From contig NZ_CP050063.1 of the NCBI RefSeq assembly GCF_011604685.1, positions 5,416,501 to 5,480,500 of the forward strand: a DNA stretch of 64,000 nucleotides. The letters are read 5' to 3'. The translations under genes were made by a program, and so were the position numbers. Origin of the DNA: Spirosoma aureum. GTDB lineage: Bacteria; Bacteroidota; Bacteroidia; Cytophagales; Spirosomataceae. Under the pieces are notes generated by a model that did not search any database, was not told where the DNA came from, and saw nothing but the letters and a program-made list of their open reading frames with translations. Below, piece after piece: positions 17,598 through 26,031 of the stretch. Position 1 is the first letter of the stretch, and every line of letters begins with the position of its first letter.

Positions 17598-18668
17598 TTA
17601 GGGACAGCCGGAGCCCGTCAGTCGAATGCGATTACCGATTAACTCCGCTCGCGTATCGGGCCCAATGGTTTCGGCTAAAATGGTCAGCTTCTCTGTTAGG
17701 GGTTCATCGGATAAACTTGTCGTAATCAGGCAGTTTCGAAACGCAGCCGGATCGAAATCGATGGGCATATCATATGCTTTGGCCAGTGCATCAAGTACGT
17801 CGGATACGGGCACTTCGCTGAACTCAAATTGTTGTTCATTGAGCCGTTCAGAAAGTGCTGAAGGTTGTTTGATCCGTTGGGTAATGAACGGCTCCTGACT
17901 GCGAACCACCCGTAGCTCTTCATTCGCCCGCAGCGAAATGGGACGTTCAGTGGAGGCAGCGGCTGAGTTCCGGTATACCAGCACATTCCCAGTGCGCACC
18001 TGGATTAAAGTCCCTTTATTTTGCGGCAACACCTTGACCAGAAAGCTAGTACCTACTACTCGGGTGATCAGCTGGCTGGTTTTTACGTAAAACGGTTGCC
18101 TGGCATTTTTGTGAACCTCAAAAAAAGCTTCCCCCGTCAGGGTCACTTCCCGTCGATTAGCCGCAAACATAGTCGGGTAACGAAGCGTACTTCCGGGAAA
18201 CAACCAAACCACACTTCCATCGACCAAGCTCACTGGCTTCTTTGTGGCTTGCTGATTGGTAACCACCTGCCAGGTATGTATTGCAGATAGATTGGTCGGG
18301 GCAACCGGGCGACTGGCCCACCAGCTAACTCCTCCTACCAGTAGCAGCACCGCGGCCGCCCGCCAGAACCAGGATCGGTGCAGCGATCTAATCGGAACGT
18401 CACGTTCCTCTTCTACCCTTCTAACCTTCTTCCAGGTAGCCTCAATCTGTTCATTCAGTTCCTGGGGTGATAAATAGTCGACCGGAATAGCGGTTACCCG
18501 CAGCAGATCAGCGGCCTGCTGCGCCAGCGAATGCAGTTGGGGGTGGGCAGTCAGAAACTGTGTAAAGTCATGATCCGGCCGGCCAAACTGCCCAGATGAC
18601 ACCCAATCCCGAAAGGTAGGGTCTGTTGCAAATTCATCAGCAGTCGTAAACGTTATCCATCCCTTCAT
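17598..18668 (-). CDS. FecR-type anti-sigma factor (pectin locus)
   Basis: A 356-residue protein from the ATG at 18668 (MKGWITF); an upstream ATG at 18701 would add 11 residues. The cytoplasmic N-terminal part binds the sigma factor, a membrane span follows (RAAAVLLLVGGVSWWA), then the periplasmic FecR domain (GSVVWLFPGSTLRYP, LTGEAFFEVHKNARQPFYV) and a C-terminal DUF4974-like domain (FSEVPVSDVLDALAKAYDM). It holds the ECF sigma inactive until the SusC STN domain signals substrate. It lies 82 bp after the sigma gene and 161 bp before susC. Confidence 0.92.
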   Translation of the reverse strand: MKGWITFTTADEFATDPTFRDWVSSGQFGRPDHDFTQFLTAHPQLHSLAQQAADLLRVTAIPVDYLSPQELNEQIEATWKKVRRVEEERDVPIRSLHRSWFWRAAAVLLLVGGVSWWASRPVAPTNLSAIHTWQVVTNQQATKKPVSLVDGSVVWLFPGSTLRYPTMFAANRREVTLTGEAFFEVHKNARQPFYVKTSQLITRVVGTSFLVKVLPQNKGTLIQVRTGNVLVYRNSAAASTERPISLRANEELRVVRSQEPFITQRIKQPSALSERLNEQQFEFSEVPVSDVLDALAKAYDMPIDFDPAAFRNCLITTSLSDEPLTEKLTILAETIGPDTRAELIGNRIRLTGSGCP

Positions 18669-18750
18669 GGTCCGTTGGGCTTTTTCATGAAGGGTCAACA
18701 ACGTTTAAAACGTACTCACTAAAGAGGAAAAATTTTTGAAAATTTTGTAT

Positions 18751-19353
18751 TTAGTTTTCCAGAAAGCTAAAATATAGCCAAAATAATACTGGTAATGAGG
18801 TAGGAAACTGACTGCGCAGATTAGTCAATGCCCGGTGCAGGAGATTAGAGACGGATTGGTAGTTAATATCCAGAATTGAAGCAATCTGGTCTTTTTCTAA
18901 GCCTTGATAATACCGCAAATAGATGATTTCCTTCTGGCGGGGTGGCAGCTGATTCATCAGAAGATTGAGCTGGTGCAATCGCTCCCGGTCAATTTCATCG
19001 GCAATCCAGGTTTCTTCGACCGAAAAGGAAATGGTAAAAGGCATATCCTCAACGTCACTGGGAAGTGATCCAAAACGCTGATTCTGACGGGCTCGCCGAC
19101 ATACTGAGTGACGAACGGATGCGAACAGGTAGGTACGAATCGACTGGATTGGCTGGGTCAGGGTACGGCGCATCCAAAGATCAACCAGCACATCCTGCAC
19201 GCAGTCCTGAACCAGTTCTTTATCGCTCGAAAACTTACGTCCGTAGTGTATCAATGAAGCAAAGAGACGTTCCATCAACTGAGTAAATGCCGACTCTTGA
19301 TCCTCCCTGATTAATCGCCATAGATCGTCATCACTACGAATGGTTTTACTCAT
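18751..19353 (-). CDS. ECF sigma-70 factor (pectin locus)
   Basis: A sigma factor of 200 residues from the ATG at 19353 (an earlier in-frame start at 19374 adds 7). Region 2 reads ELVQDCVQDVLVDLWMRR. Region 4 reads PPRQKEIIYLRYYQGLEKDQIASILDINYQSVSNLLHRAL, the helix-turn-helix that contacts the -35 region. It is the Bacteroidota FecI-like type, released by the FecR protein encoded next to it, and should drive the susCD-enzyme operon. It ends with a hydrophobic tail (FPTSLPVLFWLYF) that is common in this group. Confidence 0.92.
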   Translation of the reverse strand: MSKTIRSDDDLWRLIREDQESAFTQLMERLFASLIHYGRKFSSDKELVQDCVQDVLVDLWMRRTLTQPIQSIRTYLFASVRHSVCRRARQNQRFGSLPSDVEDMPFTISFSVEETWIADEIDRERLHQLNLLMNQLPPRQKEIIYLRYYQGLEKDQIASILDINYQSVSNLLHRALTNLRSQFPTSLPVLFWLYFSFLEN

Positions 19354-19374
19354 GGTCAATACGCTACTTATCAA

Positions 19375-19903
19375 AAGTGTTTTCGGCTCCTTTAGGATGA
19401 ACTTTCTTTGCTTGATCAGACGGTATCTGTTTTACGCGAAACGAAGCCATCTGCCGTTCTTTGATTCGACAAGCAACGGTTGATCATCGGCAAATTCTTT
19501 CAATAATCTCTACTACTGTAGGCAACAGGATTGTAGGATTTTCTGGCTGTTTGTGCTAGTAAAGTAAGCTTTTACCGTACAGCAAGCTTTCCCACGTTAA
19601 TCAGGAATTAGCACTAAGGTAAGAAACTTTTGACGAATTAGGCGATCGATAAGGCATTACCGATGTAAAAAGTAACCAGTATTATGAATCAATTTTTGCG
19701 ATTAGTTAGTAACAGTGTAGGCATCAGAAAATATAGTCATGCCATTCAATGGATTACTTAACTGCATGATTGATCCGTGAATCTGCCGGTAAAGCAGTCG
19801 ATGTGGTAATTTGGTGTACGTTTATCAAACCGACCCAGCGGGCAGCCAGTTTAATACCTGTACAGTATTAATCAAACACAGTCCGTAACTGTCGCTGGCA
19901 GTT
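19375..19903. other. Intergenic region, 529 bp
   Basis: This is the upstream region of the pectin-locus sigma gene and the downstream region of the TonB receptor gene. It has no credible coding frame, no RNA gene and no clear hairpin with a T-run. Confidence 0.5.
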
Positions 19904-22270
19904 CTAAAAATTCACTCTCAACGTAGCACCATACGTCCTCGGGTTGCCTAAGTGAGCCGCCCCGAAATTATAAGCATAGTCAATAAAAGTCTTGTTGCTC
20001 AGGTTACGTCCCCAGAAAAACAATTCAGCACGTCGTGACGAGATGCCTAATCGAGCATTCAATAAACTGTAGCCCTGTTGGGAAATCTGATTGGCCAGAT
20101 CGAAATACTGTTTCCCCAGATAACTCCATTCTCCGCGTGCAATTAGTCTAAATTGTTGAGCTCCACCCAGTGCATAGCCATATTGCACCGCCAGCATGGA
20201 GGTAATGTCGGGTGTAAATATCTGACGGTTATCCTTTAGGTTAACCGTTTCACCGTTTGAGGCCAAATTGAGCGACGAATATTTAGCATTCGTATAGCCA
20301 GCCTGATACGTCAATTCCAGTCCTTTTGCGGGTGTTGCCTGCACCTCGAGCTCTACCCCTTTACTAGTCAACTGGCCCGCATTTCGGGTAACCGTTATGG
20401 CATCAGGCAAAATCAATGTGGGCACCTGGGCATTCTGCACCTGGGTATAGAAAGCAGCGACATTCACACGCAGTTGGTTGTTCCAGAATGTGTTCTTCAA
20501 ACCAATTTCAACATTGTTACTGTATTCAGGTTTGTAGGCATACAGGGGTGGCTGCGAGGGATCGGACGAAAGCTGGGAGATGCCACCCGCGCGGTATCCC
20601 CGACTATAGGTCGCATATACCTGGTGATTTTCAGCCCATTGATACCCCAGACTGGCTTTCGGTGAGATAGCGGTAAACCTGGCCGTCGTCGACGTATCGG
20701 GCTGGGTGACCATGGCTATGTCGCCATCCTGCTGGAACTCACCCAGTACGGATTGCTTTTTGTGCTCGTAATCATACCGCAGGCCAAGCGTTAGTTTCAG
20801 TCTGGGATTGATTGCATACGTTCCCTGTCCATAAACGGCCAGCCCAAAACTCTTTCCCGTATTGGTACTGATACTGGTGAAGTTAGGAAAAGGGGCACCA
20901 ACCAACGCGGCATCATTGCCGAAATGAGTTCCCTGCTTCACCGGATTATTCTGATAAAAGCCATAGATACCAGCAATCCAGTTGAAACGGGACGTTGAAC
21001 TGGCCGGGGAAGTAAACCGAAATTCCTGCGTACCGACCCGTACATTGTTCCACTTTTTACCGTAATCATCAACAATGGTAACCCCATCGATGGGTGAAAA
21101 ATCACCATCGAGTGGCTGTGTATAATACCGGTAATTGGACTGGTAGGCCGTTTGCGACGTAAACGTAAACCCTTTCCCGGCATAATTTGCCGATAAAGAC
21201 GTATTGATTACCCGATCCATAAGTCGGCCGACAGCATTCTGATTCACTGTGAATGGATCACTTAACGCTTCCTGCGGACTGGAAGCCAAGGGAAAAGCAC
21301 CGTCATTTCGGTTCATATTGTGCTTTACATTGAGAGTCAGCGACCAGCGCGAACTGGCCAGAAACTTCAAATAATAATTCCCCATGAAGTAATTTGCCCG
21401 GTCGAATCCTGATTGATTAAATGCATTCCGATAAAAACCATCCTGCTGCCCGTATAATGCCGAAATGCCCAGAAACAAACGATCCTTCACTAAGGGTGTC
21501 CGCAACCCGGCACTATATCGCTGTTGACCATAACTACCATAATTAAGTTCGACAAATCCCCGCGTTTTGTTATCGGGTTGCCTGGTAATAATGTTAATGA
21601 CTCCGCCCATTGCATTACGGCCATACAGGGTTCCCTGCGGGCCCCGCAACACCTCTATTCGCTCAATGTCAAGCAGTTGCGACACATAGGTATCCAAACT
21701 AAACTGGTTGACCCCATCGATATACGTAGCAACGGTTGGATCGTAGGACGTCGTGGCAATGCCCCTGATGGATGTTACGTTGCGCCCGTCACCGGGATTG
21801 GCTGAATACAAATTGGGAATTAGAGTGGTAAGGTCTTTACTCGTCCACAATCGATAGTCCTGAACCTGCTTCGACGAAAGTGTTGATACGCTGAATGGCA
21901 GTTTTTGCGGATCTTCTTCTACTTTTTGGGCCGACACCGTTACTTCATCTAATCGTCGTGCTGATTCTGCGAGCTGGATCGTCAGGGTCTGATTCTCAGC
22001 GGTAATCGTAACCGATCTGGTAGCCGTGGCAAACCCCAGTGCACTCACCTTCAGTGTATATCGACCTGGTGGTACATTTGGGATGCTGAATTTCCCCTGA
22101 TTGTCGGTTGGCGTTCCCAGGTTAGTGTTTAACAGATACACATAAGCGTCACGGATGCCAAGCGATTGCTGATCGGTAATTGTTCCGGAGAAGCTGCCCA
22201 GAGTCTGGCTTTTGACTGTTGGAATAGAACTAATAAGTACGATGCACAAAGACCAGATAAACTTGTTCAT
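19904..22270 (-). CDS. TonB-dependent receptor, siderophore/FecA-like without STN domain
   Basis: A 788-residue receptor from the ATG at 22270. It has a signal peptide (ending VKSQ), a carboxypeptidase-like beta domain (GTITDQQSLGIRDAYVYLLN), a plug (VTSIRGIATTSYDPTVATYI, VLRGPQGTLYGRNAMGGVIN) and a barrel ending in a C-terminal aromatic (VNF). The length and plug are those of iron-complex or vitamin receptors rather than SusC, and no SusD follows. The lack of an STN domain means it does not signal to an anti-sigma factor, so the nearby sigma/FecR pair belongs to the pectin locus. The substrate is unknown. Confidence 0.88.
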   Translation of the reverse strand: MNKFIWSLCIVLISSIPTVKSQTLGSFSGTITDQQSLGIRDAYVYLLNTNLGTPTDNQGKFSIPNVPPGRYTLKVSALGFATATRSVTITAENQTLTIQLAESARRLDEVTVSAQKVEEDPQKLPFSVSTLSSKQVQDYRLWTSKDLTTLIPNLYSANPGDGRNVTSIRGIATTSYDPTVATYIDGVNQFSLDTYVSQLLDIERIEVLRGPQGTLYGRNAMGGVINIITRQPDNKTRGFVELNYGSYGQQRYSAGLRTPLVKDRLFLGISALYGQQDGFYRNAFNQSGFDRANYFMGNYYLKFLASSRWSLTLNVKHNMNRNDGAFPLASSPQEALSDPFTVNQNAVGRLMDRVINTSLSANYAGKGFTFTSQTAYQSNYRYYTQPLDGDFSPIDGVTIVDDYGKKWNNVRVGTQEFRFTSPASSTSRFNWIAGIYGFYQNNPVKQGTHFGNDAALVGAPFPNFTSISTNTGKSFGLAVYGQGTYAINPRLKLTLGLRYDYEHKKQSVLGEFQQDGDIAMVTQPDTSTTARFTAISPKASLGYQWAENHQVYATYSRGYRAGGISQLSSDPSQPPLYAYKPEYSNNVEIGLKNTFWNNQLRVNVAAFYTQVQNAQVPTLILPDAITVTRNAGQLTSKGVELEVQATPAKGLELTYQAGYTNAKYSSLNLASNGETVNLKDNRQIFTPDITSMLAVQYGYALGGAQQFRLIARGEWSYLGKQYFDLANQISQQGYSLLNARLGISSRRAELFFWGRNLSNKTFIDYAYNFGAAHLGNPRTYGATLRVNF

Positions 22271-22570
22271 AGAATAAAGAGGCAATGGAGTTGATTTTCT
22301 TACTGGCTTGCCAGCCTGACAAAATTAAACCTTGATTCGCGGGTATAGCCTTTTTTCAAAAAGACAACAGCGCACAGAATTTTAAATTCCTGAGAATGAC
22401 ACGTTAGCTCTTTTTACTTTTGGAAAATAAAATGGTTACCTGTTTTCTTCCTCTATCGACTCTGCCCTACTGAGCTAAGCAATAAATAGCATCTAAATGA
22501 AAACGTCGTTTAGTCAGCAAGTTTGTCGAGCCATTGGTCACTCAAACCAGGATTCGATCAGGAAAAGTCC

Positions 22571-22607
22571 TGTCCATTTCTGTACTTGATTTGTCCAAAA
22601 ATGGACA
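22571..22607 (+). promoter_or_regulatory. Tandem TGTCCA palindromes upstream of the PadR-permease operon (UAS-like)
   Basis: The palindrome TGTCCA-AAAA-TGGACA is at 22592-22607 (extended by TT on each side). A degenerate copy, TGTCCA-TTTC-TGTACT, begins exactly 21 bp earlier at 22571. The same motif, also as a pair, is present upstream of the permease gene at 42019-44451. Paired palindromes two helical turns apart, upstream of a sigma-54-like element, are typical of enhancer-binding regulators. Confidence 0.6.
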
Positions 22608-22670
22608 AACTATCCTTAGCTGTGTACATAAAAATGCGCTTTCTATGCTTTCAGGCCAATTTTAGAATTT

Positions 22671-22686
22671 TGGCCGGGTATTTGTA
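22671..22686 (+). promoter_or_regulatory. Candidate sigma-54 promoter of the PadR-permease operon
   Basis: The sequence TGGCCGGGTATTTGTA aligns with the sigma-54 consensus TGGCACGNNNNTTGCA with correct -24/-12 spacing and three mismatches (A5, C6 and C15). It lies 63 bp after the paired palindromes and 105 bp before the PadR start codon. The match is modest; the support comes mainly from the parallel arrangement at 44742-44847. Confidence 0.35.
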
Positions 22687-22791
22687 CGACAAAGCCTATA
22701 CTAATACTATTCGCTTCGGCGTCCCGACCTTAACGGCAAACGTTATTAAATCGAACCAATTCGTCCATGACCGTTCTCATCACTTTCCGCT

Positions 22792-23160
22792 ATGAAACGA
22801 GCCTGTTTAGGTGAACTCGAAGAAGTCGTTCTTTTGACAGTGGCCGTTCTGCAAGAATCGGCATACTGTGCATCGATTACTCAAACCATCGATCAGCAGA
22901 TGGCCCGCAGCATTAGCTTCCCCACCGTTCACACCACCTTGCAACAGCTCCAGAAGAGTGGTTTACTCTTCTCCCCGATGAGCGGAGCCACTGCCCAACA
23001 GGGAGGGCGACAGAAAAGGCTCTTCACTCTAACAACAGCTGCTCAGCGGTTCCTTATCGAGTATCGCCGGGCCGACGTTCGGCAAATTCGAGCCCACTTG
23101 TGGGACGGTCCGGCGATCCGGCAGATTTCAACCCAGGTACTACTGCTATGGGAGGCTTAA
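22792..23160 (+). CDS. PadR family transcriptional regulator
   Basis: A 122-residue winged-helix protein: LGELEEVVLLTVAVLQESAYCASITQ at the N-terminus, then the recognition helix and wing (SFPTVHTTLQQLQKSGLL, GGRQKRLFTLTTAA). PadR proteins repress genes for membrane transport or detoxification in response to small molecules. Its stop codon overlaps the start of the next gene, which encodes a large permease, so the two are co-translated and the regulator probably controls this operon. Confidence 0.87.
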   Translation: MKRACLGELEEVVLLTVAVLQESAYCASITQTIDQQMARSISFPTVHTTLQQLQKSGLLFSPMSGATAQQGGRQKRLFTLTTAAQRFLIEYRRADVRQIRAHLWDGPAIRQISTQVLLLWEA

Positions 23161-25844
23161 CCAATGGGGAAGGCCGCTTCCCAGGGCCACCAGATTCCAG
23201 GCCGCCCCGCTGGGCCGACTGGTTACTGAGCCGATTCAGCCCTTCTGGACTGGAAGATGAGCTACAAGGTGATCTGTTGGAGATGTATATCTACTGGGTG
23301 AAGACTACTGGTTTGAGGGGTGCCCGCTGGCGGTATGCACTGGCCGTTCTGCGGTTGATTCGCCCTTTAAGCTGGTCAATGACCAAACAACCGCATGAAA
23401 TTTCTCATTTCTTTATTTTACATCCAGCGATGATTCGTAACTATCTTAAAATCGCCTGGCGCAACCTGACCAGGAATATTGGCTATTCAGCCATTAACAT
23501 TGGTGGACTGGCCATCGGTATGGCTGTTGCCGTCATGATTGGTTTGTGGGTATATGACGAACTGACTTACAATCATTACCACAAAAACCACGACCAGATT
23601 GCCCAGATCTGGCAAAGCAGCGTCAAAAATGGAGAAATAAAAACCCGATTTACCGTACCCCGTCCGTTAGAAACAGCGCTCCGAAACGTATATGCCAATA
23701 GCTTTAAACACATCGTGATGAGTAGCTGGACACTGGACGGGGTCCTTTCGTACGGCAACAGGAAGGTGGTTAAAGAAGGCAATTACATGCAGCCTGATGC
23801 CCCTAACATGCTAAGTCTGGATATGCTGGCCGGGCAAAAAGAAGGGCTACGCGAGCCCAATTCGATCATGCTGGCTGCTTCGACAGCGAAGAGTCTTTTT
23901 GGAACGGAAAATCCGATTGGCAGGATCATCAAATTCGATAACCACTACAATCTGAAGGTTACGGGCATCTACGCCGACATTCCGTTTAGTAATTCGTTCA
24001 ACACCACAACCTTCATCATTCCCTGGGAGCATATGGTGGCTAACACGCCCTGGGTTAAGGAGGCTGCCAATTCGTGGGGTAATAACTCCTTTCGGCTGTA
24101 TGTGCAGATCGCTGACAACACCACGATGGAACAGGTAACGGCTAAAATCAAGGATATTAAACTGAACGTGAACCGGGCGGAATACGCGAAGAACAATCCG
24201 CAATTCCTGCTGTTGCCCATGAACGACTGGTACCTGCGAAGCAATTTTGAGAATGGCATACAATCCGGCGGGCGCATTGATACAGTATGGCTGTTTGGCT
24301 GTATAGGCGGCTTCGTCCTGCTGCTGGCCTGCATCAATTTCATGAATCTTAGCACCGCCCGTTCCCAGAAACGCGCCAAGGAGGTTGGTGTTCGGAAGTC
24401 GGTGGGTTCGGTGCGTTCTCAATTGATCGGTCAGTTTTTAAGCGAGTCGTTCCTTGTGGTCGCCCTGGCTTTTCTAATCGCCATGACGCTCGTTTTCGTC
24501 ACGATGCCAGCCTTCAATACACTGGCCAGCAAGCAGATCGCATTTCCCTGGATGAACGTCTATTTCTGGGGAGCCACGCTCATCTTTATCTTATGTACGG
24601 CCCTGTTGGCGGGCAGTTACCCAGCCTTGTATCTCTCTTCTTTTCTGCCGGTGCAGGTGTTGAAGGGTGCCGGCCCTTCGTTACGGTTTCGGGTAGGACG
24701 TTTCGCTGCCTTGCCCCGTCAGCTACTGGTTGTATTACAATTCACGGTGTCCGTATCGCTGATCATTGGCACGATCATTGTTTTCCGTCAGGTTCAGCAC
24801 ACCAAAAATCGACCCGTCGGCTACGACCGGGCAGGACTGGTATCCATTCCGTTGACCGAAGGAGAGTTTGATGGCAAGTACGAATTTATCCGGAACGAAC
24901 TCATGGGTTCGGGGGCAGTCGTGGCCATGTCGGCCACCAGCAATCCGACTACGGATGTAGCTTATGGTCGTGGCGGTTTCCTCTGGGAGGGTAAGCCTGC
25001 TGATTTCAGGGCTAGTTTTGCATGGATATGGGTATCGCCCGACTATGTCAAATCGCTGGGTATGCGAATCATTGCCGGACGCGATTTTTCTCCCGACTTC
25101 CCCTCTGACTCCAACGCGATACTCCTCAACAAAACCGCCGTCGATTACATGGGGCTCAAAGATCCCGTAGGCACCCTACTTCGTGAGGACAATACAGATA
25201 ATTCCGGCCAGCCGTTAACAGTTATTGGCGTCGTCGACGACATGGTTATGGAATCTCCCTACGATCCCGTCCAACCGTCGGTGTATGAATTCAACAAAGG
25301 TTCAGCCCGCTTTTATAACCTGCGGCTTAATCCAGCCCAAAATGCCCGCGAGAGCATCGCTACCGTCGAACGGATTTACAAAAAAAACTTCCCTAATCTA
25401 CCGTTTCAGTATCGATTCGTAGATCAGGAATATGCGGCCAAGTTTTCTACAGAAGAGCGAATTGGTAAACTGGCTGGCTTCTTTGCCTCCCTGGCCATTT
25501 TCATCTCGTGCTTAGGTTTATTCGGGCTATCTTCGTTCATGGCTGAGCAACGGACGAAAGAGATTGGTATCCGTAAAGTGCTGGGGGCGTCGGTGACAAA
25601 CCTATGGCAGTTACTTTCCAAAGATTTTTTGGTATTGGTCATCGTGGCCTGCCTGATCACGATACCGATCGCTTATTATTTTATGAACAGCTGGTTGCAG
25701 CACTACACCTACCGCGTTGAACTTTCCTGGTGGATTTTTGCGGTGGCCATCGTCGGGGCTTTATTCATTACGCTATTGACCGTCAGCTTCCAGGCTATCA
25801 AAGCCGCGATGCTCGATCCGGTAAAAAGCCTGCGTACAGAATAA
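23148..25844 (+). CDS. MacB/FtsX-type ABC transporter permease with N-terminal prefix domain
   Basis: An 899-residue membrane protein from the ATG at 23148, which overlaps the PadR gene by 13 bp; an in-frame GTG at 23100 is less likely. The first 80 residues form a permease prefix region (PRWADWLLSRFSPSGLEDEL). The MacB core follows (MIRNYLKIAWRNLTRN, a first membrane span near INIGGLAIGMAVAVMIG), then a periplasmic domain, three spans around residue 390-500, a second periplasmic domain and a final FtsX block (EQRTKEIGIRKVLGAS). No ATPase gene is adjacent. Such permeases are numerous in Cytophagales and mostly of unknown substrate; MacB relatives act as mechanotransmitters in export. Confidence 0.88.
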   Translation: MGGLTNGEGRFPGPPDSRPPRWADWLLSRFSPSGLEDELQGDLLEMYIYWVKTTGLRGARWRYALAVLRLIRPLSWSMTKQPHEISHFFILHPAMIRNYLKIAWRNLTRNIGYSAINIGGLAIGMAVAVMIGLWVYDELTYNHYHKNHDQIAQIWQSSVKNGEIKTRFTVPRPLETALRNVYANSFKHIVMSSWTLDGVLSYGNRKVVKEGNYMQPDAPNMLSLDMLAGQKEGLREPNSIMLAASTAKSLFGTENPIGRIIKFDNHYNLKVTGIYADIPFSNSFNTTTFIIPWEHMVANTPWVKEAANSWGNNSFRLYVQIADNTTMEQVTAKIKDIKLNVNRAEYAKNNPQFLLLPMNDWYLRSNFENGIQSGGRIDTVWLFGCIGGFVLLLACINFMNLSTARSQKRAKEVGVRKSVGSVRSQLIGQFLSESFLVVALAFLIAMTLVFVTMPAFNTLASKQIAFPWMNVYFWGATLIFILCTALLAGSYPALYLSSFLPVQVLKGAGPSLRFRVGRFAALPRQLLVVLQFTVSVSLIIGTIIVFRQVQHTKNRPVGYDRAGLVSIPLTEGEFDGKYEFIRNELMGSGAVVAMSATSNPTTDVAYGRGGFLWEGKPADFRASFAWIWVSPDYVKSLGMRIIAGRDFSPDFPSDSNAILLNKTAVDYMGLKDPVGTLLREDNTDNSGQPLTVIGVVDDMVMESPYDPVQPSVYEFNKGSARFYNLRLNPAQNARESIATVERIYKKNFPNLPFQYRFVDQEYAAKFSTEERIGKLAGFFASLAIFISCLGLFGLSSFMAEQRTKEIGIRKVLGASVTNLWQLLSKDFLVLVIVACLITIPIAYYFMNSWLQHYTYRVELSWWIFAVAIVGALFITLLTVSFQAIKAAMLDPVKSLRTE

Positions 25845-25898
25845 AGCACAGATGGCCCACACAACTGCAGACTGTCGTCAATCGAGGTCATGGCGACT

Positions 25899-25934
25899 AT
25901 AAAAAAGCACCGTGTTGTTACGGTGCTTTTTTAT
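25899..25934. terminator. Strong bidirectional terminator
   Basis: A perfect 14-bp stem (25899-25912 with 25921-25934), with the GC core GCACCG, an 8-nt loop, and six A before and six T after the core. It separates the convergent permease and FAD-oxidoreductase genes and can terminate both. Confidence 0.9.
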
Positions 25935-26031
25935 AATTCAACGCCCGCTGATAAAGTCCAGCCTGACCTTCGAATTGATTGACAACTAATAAGTAGGACT
26001 TGAATTAATTTTAAATTCTCCGAAAGGCACA

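Noticed and set aside
22523..22795. A 90-codon plus-strand frame before the PadR gene.
   Set aside because: It overlaps the paired TGTCCA palindromes and the sigma-54-like element, has no recognisable domain, and ends inside the PadR start. It is more likely regulatory DNA.
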